The translations under genes were made by a program, and so were the position numbers. Shown here piece by piece: positions 12,241 through 23,387 of a DNA stretch of 64,000 nt. The stretch comes from Juglans regia (lineage: Eukaryota > Streptophyta > Magnoliopsida > Fagales > Juglandaceae). The DNA is taken from assembly GCF_001411555.2 (NCBI RefSeq), contig NC_049914.1:13532798-13596797 (forward strand), given 5' to 3'. The notes beneath the pieces are model-generated. The model saw only the letters and a list, made by a program, of their open reading frames with translations. It was not told the origin of the DNA and searched no databases. Every line of letters starts with the position of its first letter. Position 1 is the stretch's first letter.

Positions 12241-15200
12241 TTCAGCTCTCTCTCCCTCTCTTCCCGTGCGACGCCGTCGAAGACCTCACCACCACCTCAG
12301 CCCAGCTTCCGTCACACTTCTACGGTGCCACTGCCTATGTCCTTCGAGGGTGAGCTTCCGTCGCCACTCCCATTTGAGCCTCTATGTTTACTTTTGTTAA
12401 TTGTTGTTAGTGGTTTAAAGAAGAAACATATGGTATATATATATATATATATATATTGGTGAACTCAGTAGGATGAAGAGGGTGTTTTGGTTTTTACTTT
12501 TTTTTACCCCTTAAAGTTTGGCTCCAAATTTATTGTTCTGGGTGTGTAGTTTAATGAGTTTATATTATGTACTTTGGGTTTGAAATCATGAGTATATTAC
12601 GTGGGTTGTAGAGTATGTTTTTATTTGGATGTAGACGTGTGGATTTATATTGTTAACTTGATTTTTTTATAAGAGACTGATATTTTAACGGAATATTTAT
12701 TATGTAAATACTAATGAAATTTTGAAGTGAGCGGTAAGTGCAAAATCTTATTTTGAATCCTTTTAAAAGAATATTTTTTATTTAAACACAAGTATGATAG
12801 AAAACAAATATGATTTTCTACTTATGATGATTTCGATATAATTATATTATTTAGTATTATAAATTTATAGTAAGATCTCTATCGTAAATAAGTTAGAATT
12901 AAATGTTTTTAATCGAAGCTATTAAGTGGGATATTGATGAGTTAGAAAGTGATGTTGGTATTTCAGGAATAATGAGAATTTCAGGTTTGAGGAATTAAAA
13001 ATGGATTATTTTAGAAGTTTTCAGGCTTGAATATCGAAATACGAGATTGATTGGAAATTTATGTAAATTTATGTGATTATCTTATAGGTGAAGATTAATA
13101 TTTGTTCGGCACTTTTGAAGAAATTTTTGAAAAGTTAAGAAGTCCAGGTAAGCGGGGTTCCTATGCTAGATTTGCATAAAAGAAAATGAGCTGAGGTTGG
13201 TTTGTAAAAGAAATGTGCATGTTGTTTTAAGAAGAAAATGTGAAAAACAACCTTAGTATATGTTTTGCATTCACTCATGAGATATGTATGAAAGAGAAAA
13301 TAAATATTTTTGACATGAATAGTGTAGACGAGCAATATTTGACATGTTTCTGAAATATGCAAAAGAGCGAATATGATTTCATTGAGATTTTATGCATGTG
13401 ATATGAAATGATTTGGATCTGTTTTTTATCAAATGGAATGATATGAATATGTTTCGCATGTGTTTTTATATGATATGGATATGATTAAACTTTGGCATAC
13501 TTATCTATTCTGAATCTAATTCAGAATATGGTTCTGATATGATGATACTGGTTCAGGTGATATGGTTGGTACCAACATGATATGATATGATATGAGTGCA
13601 CCCACTTTGGAAACAAATTAGCCTTTTTACGTGTTATTTCCTGTGTGCACACTCGGGGCTCCGATATTGAAAAAGGGGAAGTTCACCATATGACACTGCT
13701 TGGTTTGGCCACCGGGAATAGCACAACCTTACTACAGGGGTTAAATATGGTATATGATATGATATTATATGATAAGATGAGGATGTTCAATTATGTTATG
13801 CCAAAGTGGTTTTTCTTTTTAAGATGAAAATGGTTTATGAGTATGAAAGTATTTAATAGTCACTCTGATTTTTCTGATAACATATTTAGAGATGTGCATA
13901 TGAAAATGAAATGTTTTATTTATGCATACCAAACTTTCTAAAAATGGCTCATGTTTACATACTAGTATATGTTTTCTGCTTACTGAGTTGTGGATAACTC
14001 ACCCCCATATCTTCTTATATTTTTCAGATGACATTGATTGCCCAGTTGGGGGTCAGGATTAGAAAGTTGAGTTCTATTATTAGTAGAAGAGTACAACTTG
14101 AGTAATTGAAGTACTTGGAGTTGTTTGGACCTATTGAGATTTTAAAGATGTATCGTTATGTTTTCGTTGAGATTATTGGAAAAATTGTTGACCCCTTTGG
14201 TTTATGTTATTTTTGAAATGATGACTTATGGAGTTTGTATTGTGGTTATTTGGATAATATGAGATTGTGTGCTATTTATGAAATCCTTAGGGTTTTAGGT
14301 GCTTGGAGAGACAGGTTGGTAAGTGACAGGTAGTAATTCTCCGATCCTTCTGGGTACGGGGCATTACAAGTGCAAAAATACATTTAAATCAAGAAAGTTC
14401 TTTAGAAAAATACTTACAGCGCTATAATATAATTTTTGAATGATCACGGAGGTGCTAGAAATGGCGGCACAGCAACGTAACAGTGAAAAATGCACTGTGT
14501 CTGTGGGTCTCAAAATGCAAGATTTTGAACGGGAACAAACGAAAACTTGAGATTACTAGGAAAGGGCTTAGAGATGTCGGTAAAGCTAATGGTAGTGATG
14601 GTTGGCCGTGGGTGGCGGCGTAGAGGGCGGTTGAAGTCCAAAAAGCCCAAAACGGAAATGGAGTTGGATGGACTTCACCGGTGGCAGATCGGAGCTAAGA
14701 ATGGGTGGGTTAGGTAGCTAGGGGGTAGCCAGTGATGTGGTGAAGAAATGGTGGTCAATGGCGATGCGACGGCGGTGCACGAACACAAGAGGTGCCGCGG
14801 CTTGAAGCTGTGTGTCGAGGAGAATGGCAGCGTGAGAGGGGCTGGTCGCCGGCCGGTAGGGAAGAGAACTGGAGTGGCGGTGATGCACACGGGCAGCGCA
14901 TGGCGGCGCAAGGTGAACGGCACACCGACGGGAGAAAGAGAGGCCTCGTGCACAGGAGAGAAGAGAGATAGAGGTGAAAAGAAAATGGGAGAAAAGAAAA
15001 AAAATGAAAAAGAAAAAGTGATGGAAATAAATTAGGTCTAATCCTCACATCTTGGGTCACACAAATGATCCAACGAAAAATATTTCGGAACAGCAAGTCA
15101 AATTAAATAAGTTAAACCTAGTGATTAAATGAAAATAAAATAATTAAATCCAACAATAATTTAATTTAAAATGAAGAGCAATTTAAATGTATAATAATAA

Positions 15201-15357
15201 TTAATATTAAGAAAGCATATCAAAATAATTTTCACAAATTAAAAATTATAAAAATAAACCAACTAAAAATCCTATAAACTTAAAACAAGAGAATCAATTT
15301 TTAAATAATAAAAATAATCCTTAAATAAAAAAATAAACTAAAATATGGGGTGTTACA
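10429..15357 (-). repeat. Second LTR of the Tekay-like element, interrupted by a solo LTR
   Basis: 10429-11643 plus 14374-15357 match the LTR at 1342-3530 in the same orientation, including ggggtgttaca at the right end. The left end is altered (cgttgcgccccc). It is preceded by AACAT (10424-10428) and followed by AACAT (15358-15362), with transposase sequence on both sides. This copy therefore has the structure of a solo LTR in the transposase gene rather than a normal 5' LTR, because no primer-binding site or internal sequence adjoins it. Confidence 0.85.
11644..14368 (+). mobile_element. Solo LTR nested in the second LTR
   Basis: It runs from TGTAAGACCCAG to GGGGCATTACA, 2725 bp. It has a perfect 5-bp target duplication, AGTGC, at 11639-11643 and 14369-14373. 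Removing it restores alignment with the intact LTR at 1342-3530. It is the same family and orientation as the solo LTR at 5659-8553. It contains a CT/GT microsatellite (about 12197-12240) and an AT run (12434-12457), which produce long but meaningless Ser/Leu-rich frames. Confidence 0.92.
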
Positions 15358-15362
15358 AACAT

Positions 15363-15600
15363 CATCATTCTCTTCTCGAGCCAGATCGAATGACTATAAG
15401 ACTAAAGAATTGGAGGAAACAACACCTTGAGATAGAACGATTGAGGTCCAAGGAAAAAGAGATGCTGACCTGATTAGATCAAACAACGGATTTAGGGTCG
15501 AGATTGGAAGAGATGATGCAGTTGAATAACCAAAAAATGTTTGAATAGTTCTAGTCAATGATGTCCCAAAACTCTATACCACCACCATAATTTTAAAATT
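15363..15600 (+). pseudogene. CACTA transposase, C-terminal coiled-coil end
   Basis: It resumes directly after the AACAT target duplication. The frame reads LEPDRMTIRLKNWRKQHLEI, ERLRSKEKEMLT, a stop, then LDQTTDLGSRLEEMMQLNNQ and SMMSQNSIPPP. The heptad-like charged text and the final Pro run match the usual end of this plant transposase family. Stops at three codons mark decay. With 27-1341 it makes one split gene. Confidence 0.6.
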
Positions 15601-15719
15601 TATTTTTTCTTTAACTGCCTTTATATTATCATGTTCCAAAACATTTGAACAATTGATGTTTGAATTAAAACTTGTGTAATTTTAGTATGATATTTTTAAT
15701 TAAATTCTGATTTGTATGG

Positions 15720-16124
15720 TTAATACCATTCGAAGGGTAAATTACAAGTTCGAACAGTAAATTACTATTTATAAATCCATTCGAACAAAAACAAACCCAT
15801 TCAAATAAAAACTAACCCATTCAAATGACAACTGAGAAATATGAACGTTCGAACAATAAAATACTTGTTCGAACAACATTAATATGCAAAACCCCATTTG
15901 AACGGATATAATTTCCAAAAATATAATTTATGTTCAAACAAACATAATTTATGTTCGAATACAAGTCATTTGAAAAATTTATTAGTTCTAATGCATAAAA
16001 TATGTTCGAACACTCATTTCATTCGAACATGATCAAATACGATCATTAGTTCGAATGAATATTTCATATTGTTCGAATGAACGTGTCGGATTGAATGGAG
16101 AAATATTCCATTCGAACAATGTAT
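15720..16124. repeat. TTCGAAC-rich subterminal array of a CACTA element
   Basis: The words cattcgaac, gttcgaac and cattcaaat recur in both orientations about every 15-30 bp. Clustered short direct and inverted motifs next to a transposase 3' end are the usual subterminal transposase-binding regions of CACTA elements. No CACTA-type terminus is seen at the right edge. The array stops where the 586-bp duplicated flank starts (16127). The same motif returns at 63860-64000. Confidence 0.6.
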
Positions 16125-16126
16125 CG

Positions 16127-16712
16127 AGACACTTACATGAACGATATTAATCTCACTTGAGGGTGTGCAGTAGTTCTAAAACTTATTGAGAGTTTAGGAT
16201 ACATGCATTGCAACATTTTCATGGTTTAATCTGTACCTTATAGTGGGGTAATAATTGGGGTCCCAAAAGCGAAATTTCCCCATGGAGATCAGTATCATCA
16301 TCAACATAAGTTTCGGTCGATTGAATCAAGAGTTGTAGTAGCTAGGAGAAGTCCTTTTATTTTAGAGATATTTTACTTGCATGTCGGTATAGAAAACACA
16401 TTTTCCATATTGATTATATAACAAGATTTGTTTTATAGGAAATGTTTAAAATTCTAACTCGTACAAATCAAATATTGTGACGTTAGCAAGCTGGTGGCCT
16501 GAGGCCCGCGGTGTTGATCAACTGCATGGTTTGCAAGCATAATTGTTTTTTATTTTATCACGTTTGTTTAAGCCGTACATTGATTATGATTATGGGCTGC
16601 ATTAATAAATAGAATTTTGTCACCTCATGTCAGATCGACTTGTTAAAGTAGCTAGATCTTTGATTTTTCTAACATAAATAGGATCTATTGAAAAAACCAC
16701 ATTAAACTTTTT
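16127..16712 (+). repeat. Dispersed direct repeat, copy 1 (about 590 bp)
   Basis: From gagacacttacatgaa to aaactttttt this matches 63097-63692 with small indels and roughly one substitution per ten to fifteen bases. No coding potential was recognised. Copy 1 lies to the right of a TTCGAAC array and copy 2 to the left of one. Confidence 0.85.
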
Positions 16713-16944
16713 TGGAAGTAATTAATATAGGAAGTAATGAAGTATTAACTAATATCGGAAGTAGAAGGAGATAAGATATTTCAAATTATATTTCGGTCGG
16801 AATATTAGTCTGAATTAATAACAGAATAGATTTCAAAACTATGAAAAGAGAGCTCTGTTCACAATTTACTGCTGCATAATCAATATATATATATATATAT
16901 ATGACAGAAGAATTTCAAGCACACTTGTCTTGTTCATGGAAGGT

Positions 16945-16987
<43 letters not shown>

Positions 16988-17068
16988 TGGTTAATAATTT
17001 ACCCATATAAATGCTCTCGAAGAGTAAACAATGTATAAGAAATTAAGGAAATCTCGTTTTTTCAAGCA
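16713..17068. other. Intergenic, AT microsatellites
   Basis: It holds (AT)n runs at about 16881-16901 and 16944-16984 in AT-rich DNA. No gene seen. Confidence 0.6.
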
Positions 17069-17639
17069 CACTACAACAAATCTTGTTTTTTTGGAGAATG
17101 ATTGTAGTCGGAAAAAGTTTAGATTTCGTGGGAAATGATATGTTTCCCACCAATTTGTGTGGTGGGAGACCCGTGGCATAAAACTAGTGGGAAAAAATTC
17201 TTTTTTCACCAAACCACAAATTCATGGGAAAAGCTTTCTTTTACCCATGAACTACCGTGGTGGTTAAAAGTTTTTTTCTTCCTGGCAAATAAGTTTCATT
17301 TGGTATGATGTGGTAAGAAATAATACAATTTTCCATGGAAAGAGGTTGAGGCAAAAAGTATTTACCCATGACATGTCTTCTTGGGTAAAAATTATTTGCC
17401 CATAAAATACTTTCCTGGGTAATATATATTTTCCACACAGTATTTCATCAGAAATACTTATCTATGGAGAAATGTTATTGCGGAAAATAATCATTTCTGG
17501 CAAAAAAAATAGTATTTGCCATGAGTTGCATTCATGGCAAATGCTAAGATTTTAGAAAAAAAATTGTAAAATACAAAAATGAGATTGAGCCAAAAATAAT
17601 CCAAACAAATAGTCTAATAGAGGTTAAAATAAATATATC

Positions 17640-17820
17640 CAAATCTTAGGATACGTATGGGTAGTGAGAAGTGTTGAGAATGTTTGTGAATAGTTATGAG
17701 TAGAGATTAGAGTGAGTTTGTGGGTCCCATTGAGAGTATTTTGAGTTGTTTGGACGTGTGAAGTATGTTGAGTTATTGACTTTTGAGTAGGTAGTTGAAA
17801 AATGTGTGGGTTCTATAAAT
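17640..17820. repeat. MITE-like repeat (gttgag/gtgaatag words)
   Basis: Text such as gtgagaagtgttgagaatg, gtgaatagttatgagtagag and gtttggacgtgtg resembles the repeat at 33149-33340. It is probably a decayed member of the same non-autonomous family. No clear inverted ends. Confidence 0.35.
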
Positions 17821-17911
17821 TAGGGGTGCTACCCGCATGGTGCGGGGCGGGGGCACCCCCTCCCCGCCTCCCGCCCCGCACCATGCGGGTGATGGGGGTT
17901 TTTCCCCCGCA
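17821..17911. repeat. GC-rich perfect hairpin, probable hAT MITE end
   Basis: A 21-bp arm (17831-17851, beginning acccgcatggtgcgg) has an exact complement at 17870-17890, with an 18-bp GC-rich loop. A second small fold (gggggtttttccccc) follows. The block opens with TAGGGGTG, a common plant hAT-type terminus. It abuts the truncated end of the LINE at 17912 and stands out from the AT-rich surroundings. Confidence 0.7.
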
Positions 17912-19411
17912 ACATGCTTTAATAAAATGACTCTCGCCCCTGTGGAGAGAAAACTCACCTTCCAACCTTCAATCTTCTTTCGAATTTTTTGAATAACATC
18001 CTGAAAATGAATTAACTTTAATCTACTAGAAACAATAGGCACCCCTAAGTACTTGACTGGGAACACCCCTTCCGTAAACTGTGTATTCAATAAAAGGTGT
18101 CTACGTCTAACAGAATTAATTCTTTTAGAAAAGAAGATTGAAGACTTGGCACTATTTACCTGTTGACCAGACCACTCAGCATAAATACGAAGAACTTCAA
18201 CAATTTCCGAAACTGAAGACCTTCCTCCATTAGCAAAAATTACCATGTCATCAGCATATAAAAGATGAGAAATAACAGGACCATGCCTAGGATGAGAAAA
18301 ACTTTTAATTCTCCCCATTTCAAATTTATTTTTTAACAATCGAGAGAGAACTTCTTCTACCAAAATGAACAAGTAAGGAGATAGAGGATCTCCTTGACAG
18401 AGACCACGTCCACCCTTGAAAAAACCTTTGGCGACACCATTCATAACCACAGAATACCAAGGTGTAGTAACACATTGAGCTAACAAATGACAAACCTTCG
18501 GGGAAAACCCAAAAGCTTTCAAAATATGACTTAAAAACCCCAGTCAATAGTGTCATAAGCTTTTGCAAAATCAATTTTCATCATAATATTACCTCCTCTA
18601 ATAGGCTTGTTTATATCATGAATAAGCTCCTGAGTAAGACTAATATTTTCAAAAATACTTCTACCAGGCAAGAAAGCACCCTGTTCCATAGAAATAATCC
18701 TACTGAAAACTGAAGTAAATCTGTTCACTAAAATTTTAGAACAAATTTTATAGACCACTGAACACAGACTAATGGGCCTAAAATTCCCAAACGACATAGG
18801 ATTCTGAACTTTAGGAATTAAGACAATAAAAGAGGCAGAGTAAAACCTTGGTAAGACAGCCCCGCCAAAAAAATCACTAACTGCTTCCAATAAATCTTGA
18901 TACACCAAGGACCAACAATGCTGAAAAAAACCCGAGCCAAATCCATCCGGCCCCGGACTACTATCCACCGGAATAGAAAAAAGTGCATCTTTTACTTCCC
19001 CAACCGACGGGATACTACCAAAAAATTGATTTTCCTCCTCCGAAACTTCCTCAGAAATTAACCCAACCAGATCTGGCACAGAACTGGTTGCTTTAGCTTT
19101 GAGGAAATCCTCAAAATAAACACACGCAGCCTCATGGATATCTTCAGGCGAGTTAAGCACTCTGCCATCAGAGAGCTTCATTTCTACTACCATATTATGT
19201 TTGTTATTCTGCAAAGCTTTAAAGAAAGCAGTCGAAACCTCACCTTGCGATACCCACTTTTGTTTAACTTGTTGAGCAATACGAGACTCTTCCCTTTGTA
19301 ACCAGACATCAAGCTCAACCTTGTTCGCTAAAACATCAGCTTCAACATCCTCTGAGTAACATTCTTGAAGTCTTAATTCACCTTCCTCCACTTTAGCTTC
19401 TAACTCTTTAA
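17912..19411 (-). repeat. Inverted-repeat arm A (1500 bp, LINE RT region)
   Basis: The reverse complement of 17912-19411 matches 21888-23387 over 1500 bp, with no length difference and only scattered substitutions (e.g. codon changes S/L, T/A, P/S, C/R). The arms are separated by 2476 bp. Confidence 0.92.
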
Positions 19412-20295
19412 TATGCTTTCCTGTCCAGCCAAACACTTCCTTGTTCCAAGATTTAAGAACCAATTTTAACCTCTTCAATTTAGCAGCTAGCTTCCACAAA
19501 CCCGTACCATTAACCTCCACCTGCCAAGAACTAGAAACACATCTCCAAAAATCTTCATGATTAGTCCACATATATTGAAATTTAAAAGAGGTTTGACCAT
19601 ACCTAGCAGATGAAACCAAGTGACCCAATACCATAGGGGAGTGATCTGAAGTCCTCCTAGGAAGATATTGAATTCTACCCGACGGATAAAGATCCTTAAA
19701 CTTGGAATTACGTAAAGCTCTATCCAGTCTAGCCCATGAACGCGCCATTCCTAATCGACCGTTGCACCAAGAAAAGCCATTACTTGAAAAAGGCATCTCA
19801 ACAAATCTGCCATCATCAATAAAGGAACAAAAATCCTCCATTGCAATTAGCATCCTAGGATTTCCACCTCTTCTTTCATTATCATTACAAATGACATTAA
19901 AATCCCCAATAATCACATGAGGAAACTGTAAAATATTAACACCAAGTAAATTAGACCACAAAGGCCTCCGATCTAAAAACCGACACTTTGCATAAACCGA
20001 AGAGATCAAAAAGCTAGAGTTAATTAGCATAGTAAAGTGCTGATCCGAAACACCCATAACCTCCACCTTCAAACCCGCCTTCAAAAAACACCAAAGCTTA
20101 CCATCCTGATTTGCATTAGAAAGACACTCATCAAATTCAAGAAACGTCTTCCAATAGTTCAACTGAGAATCATCCCTAAACGGTTCTGCAATAAAAAGAA
20201 TAATAGGCTGCAGCTCACGTACAAGCCCCCTCAAACGTTTCCTCGAGGTACCAAGGCCACAGATGTTCCAAAATAACAAATTATTAATCAAGGAT
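17912..20295 (-). pseudogene. LINE (L1-type) ORF2: endonuclease and reverse transcriptase, truncated
   Basis: Minus strand. The N-terminal part is an exo_endo_phos endonuclease: FWNICGLG, then FIAEPF, IIGDFNVIC, and TSDHSPM near the end of the domain. RT follows: FGNFRPISLCSVVYKI, MEQGAFLPGRSIFENI, MKIDFAKAYDTIDWGF. A one-base loss in a T run near 18533 then shifts the frame. RT resumes as GLCQGDPLSPYLFILVEEVL, HLLYADDMVIFANG and KYLGVPI (17912-18522). Sequence after ILLKH is missing, so the RNase H/zinc-finger tail and poly(A) are absent. The frame opens just past the ORF1 stop and has no early ATG (TTG at 20291 is the first start-like codon). Confidence 0.9.
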
Positions 20296-20296
20296 T

Positions 20297-21739
20297 CTAC
20301 TTAGAGGGCTTGCTAGGAACCCTATAGGACCTACGTAACAAACGCTTACTTGGAGACTTCCTAACTACTAAATCAGAATCAGAATAATCATCTTTTTGTT
20401 TACCTGGGTGGTGATACTTACCTTCATCCTCAGATTTGGAGTCCATCTGCAAATCTACCGTGTCTATCTGCACCTCTCCTTCTGCTACTAGGATATTACC
20501 GCTTGACACCACGTCAATTCTGGGCTCTAGCTGCACAGCATCCTCTGCTACCAATGATGTCTCGATGACTTCCACCCTTCTTGATTCTAATTGGCCACCC
20601 ACTACAGCATCGTCTATCTGCACAGCAACATCCACTACTGGAATTGGCTCGATGAATTCCTCCCTGCTGGGTTGTAAATGGCCACCAACTCCAGCAGACA
20701 GCTCCTGAGTTATTATTGGTAAAAAGACCAACTCCTCCACTTGTAAAGTCCCGCTAGTCTCTCCACAGATCAACCTCTGCTCGGGGGCCTCCATTTCTTC
20801 GATAACACTCTCAGACCCCAACTTCGACTTCCCTGCATCCTTGCCACCATCCAAGACCGGCACCTCAATCTCAACATCTTCCAATGCCAAAACAGGGGAC
20901 TCTGTGGTTTTCTCCGAATGACCTGTAGTCTTCGCATCATCTTCTTTATCTTTTGGCACCCAAACTTTACGTGACTTAATCACCTGCAAACTCTTGCTGC
21001 TCTTTCCTTCTTTCTTGTTTGCCTTACATGTCTTTACGTTATGCCCTTGCACCTTGCACACGGAACAAAATGCAGGCAGTGTTTCATACTCAATTTCTTG
21101 GAAAATGCTTGTAGGATGTCTCGGTGTCCCAATCCAAATGGAATGAATCAGCTCATGATCAATATTCATTAGAACACACACCCTTGCACCATCAGTACGA
21201 GTTGCACAGCGTGTCGCATTATCTCTCCTTAAAAAGATTCCAATCGGTGCAACTATATTCCGCAAGAACGCTTCTTGATAAAGATTTGGAGGTAATCCGG
21301 GCAACATGATCCAAACTGGAACCAATGATGGTTCATCATCTTCAGTAAAATCAGTAGACCATTGAAAGGGTCTATAAGCAACCCCTTCAATATCACAGCT
21401 TTCACAGGACAATGATTTCAAGAAATCATCTTCATCTGAAAATCGCACAAAGACATTCCGAGCCTTCCGCATAGCTGAAACGACTGGCTGATTCGTTAAT
21501 CCCCATCTGCTATGAATGAACCCTCTGATGCGATCCAAAGAAGGTCTTTGTCTTAAGAATTTTAAAACCATAGAGAACCGAAAAGGAACAGCCGAACGAT
21601 CCAACTCCTCCTTAGTAAATTGCACAAAGAACTCACCTTCAACACATTTTGGAGGCCTGAATGGTATCGAGACCTCAGGGAGAGCCTGAGGAACCTGGGA
21701 AACCAATTCGGCAAACGTGCGTGTCTTTGCATGCGACAT
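20297..21739 (-). CDS. LINE ORF1: DUF4283 / zinc-knuckle RNA-binding protein
   Basis: An intact frame of about 480 codons from ATG at 21739 (MSHAKTRTFAELVSQVPQAL). Upstream codons reach 21781 but have only GTG, and they cross a 14-base G run. The N-terminal half (FVRFSDEDDFL, PFQWSTDF, PVWIMLPGLPPNLYQEAFLR, RVCVLMNI) is the DUF4283 fold of plant L1-type ORF1 proteins. A CCHC knuckle follows (CSVCKVQGHNVKTC, spacing C-X2-C-X4-H-X4-C). The C-terminal half is acidic and low in complexity. These proteins coat LINE RNA in the retrotransposition complex. The stop overlaps the stop that precedes ORF2 (CTAAGTAG). Confidence 0.88.
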   Translation of the reverse strand: MSHAKTRTFAELVSQVPQALPEVSIPFRPPKCVEGEFFVQFTKEELDRSAVPFRFSMVLKFLRQRPSLDRIRGFIHSRWGLTNQPVVSAMRKARNVFVRFSDEDDFLKSLSCESCDIEGVAYRPFQWSTDFTEDDEPSLVPVWIMLPGLPPNLYQEAFLRNIVAPIGIFLRRDNATRCATRTDGARVCVLMNIDHELIHSIWIGTPRHPTSIFQEIEYETLPAFCSVCKVQGHNVKTCKANKKEGKSSKSLQVIKSRKVWVPKDKEDDAKTTGHSEKTTESPVLALEDVEIEVPVLDGGKDAGKSKLGSESVIEEMEAPEQRLICGETSGTLQVEELVFLPIITQELSAGVGGHLQPSREEFIEPIPVVDVAVQIDDAVVGGQLESRRVEVIETSLVAEDAVQLEPRIDVVSSGNILVAEGEVQIDTVDLQMDSKSEDEGKYHHPGKQKDDYSDSDLVVRKSPSKRLLRRSYRVPSKPSK

Positions 21740-21887
21740 GGGGGGGGGGGGGGCTGGCAGCCCCCGGAACCATCCATGCACGTAATAGACTGACTAAACT
21801 AGAACGAAACTCCAAAATCAAACTTGAAAATCTTGGAGCATTCTTGGAGCATTCTTGGAGAAGACTCGGGGTGAAAGCCTTACTACC

Positions 21888-23387
21888 TTAAAGAGTTAGA
21901 AGCTAAAGTGGAGGAAGGTGAATTAAGACTTCAAGAATGTTACTCAGAGGATGTTGAAGCTGATGTTTTAGCGAATAAGGTTGAGCTTGATGTCTGGTTA
22001 CAAAGGGAAGAGTCTCGTATTGCTCAACAAGTTAAACAAAAGTGGGTATCGCAAGGTGAGGTTTCGACTGCTTTCTTTAAAGCTTTGCAGAATAACAAAC
22101 ATAATATGGTAGTAGAAATGAAGCTCTCTGATGGCAGAGTGCTTAACTCGCCTGAAGATATCCATGAGGCTGCGTGTGTTTATTTTGAGGATTTCCTCAA
22201 AGCTAAAGCAACCAGTTCTTTGCCAGATCTGGTTGGGTTAATTTCTGAGGAAGTTTCGGAGGAGGAAAATCAATTTTTTGGTAGTATCCCGTCGGTTGGG
22301 GAAGTAAAAGATGCACTTTTTTCTATTCCGGTGGATAGTAGTCCGGGGCCGGATGGATTTGGCTCGGGTTTTTTTCAGCATTGTTGGTCCTTGGTGTATC
22401 AAGATTTATTGGAAGCAGTTAGTGATTTTTTTGGCGGGGCTGTCTTACCAAGGTTTTACTCTGCCTCTTTTATTGTCTTAATTCCTAAAGTTCAGAATCC
22501 TATGTCGTTTGGGAATTTTAGGCCCATTAGTCTGTGTTCAGTGGTCTATAAAATTTGTTCTAAAATTTTAGTGAACAGATTTGCTTCAGTTTTCAGTAGG
22601 ATTATTTCTATGGAACAGGGTGCTTTCTTGCCTGGTAGAAGTATTTTTGAAAATATTAGTCTTACTCAGGAGCTTATTCATGATATAAACAAGCCTATTA
22701 GAGGAGGTAATATTATGATGAAAATTGATTTTGCAAAAGCTTATGACACTATTGACTGGGGTTTTTAAGTCATATTTTGAAAGCTTTTGGGTTTTCCTCG
22801 AAGGTTTGTCATTTGTTAGCTCAATGTGTTACTACACCTTGGTATTCTGTGGTTATGAATGGTGTCGCCAAAGGTTTTTTCAAGGGTGGACGTGGTCTCC
22901 GTCAAGGAGATCCTCTATCTCCTTACTTGTTCATTTTGGTAGAAGAAGTTCTCTCTCGGTTGTTAAAAAATAAATTTGAAATGGGGAGAATTAAAAGTTT
23001 TTCTCATCCTAGGCATGGTCCTGTTATTTCTCATCTTTTATATGCTGATGACATGGTAATTTTTGCTAATGGAGGACGGTCTTCAGTTTCAGAAATTGTT
23101 GAAGTTCTTCGTATTTATGCTGAGTGGTCTGGTCAACAGGTAAATAGTGCCAAGTCTTCAATCTTCTTTTCTAAAAGAATTAATTCTGTTAGACGTAGAC
23201 ACCTTTTATTGAATACACAGTTTACGGAAGGGGTGTTCCCAGTCAAGTACTTAGGGGTGCCTATTGTTTCTAGTAGATTAAAGTTAATTCATTTTCAGGA
23301 TGTTATTCAAAAAATTCGAAAGAAGATTGAAGGTTGGAAGGTGAGTTTTCTCTCCACAGGGGCGAGAGTCATTTTATTAAAGCATGT
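21888..23387 (+). pseudogene. Inverted second copy of LINE RT region (arm B)
   Basis: Plus strand. It starts inside ORF2 (LEAKVEEGELRLQECYSEDV), reads through RT to DTIDWGF, and meets the same one-base frameshift as the minus copy. It then continues in a second frame (KAFGFSSKVCHLLAQCVTTP, GLRQGDPLSPY, LLYADDMVIFANG) and ends after ILLKH at 23387, the same base where the minus copy ends. ORF1, the endonuclease and the 3' end are missing. Beyond 23387 the text is unrelated to the left arm's flank. Confidence 0.9.

Noticed and set aside
11794..12462. 222-codon Ser/Leu-rich frame
   Set aside because: It lies within a solo LTR and spans CT and AT microsatellites. No domain is visible.
19702..21309. 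Plus-strand frames opposite the LINE ORFs
   Set aside because: They are antisense shadows of ORF1 and ORF2, with no motifs.
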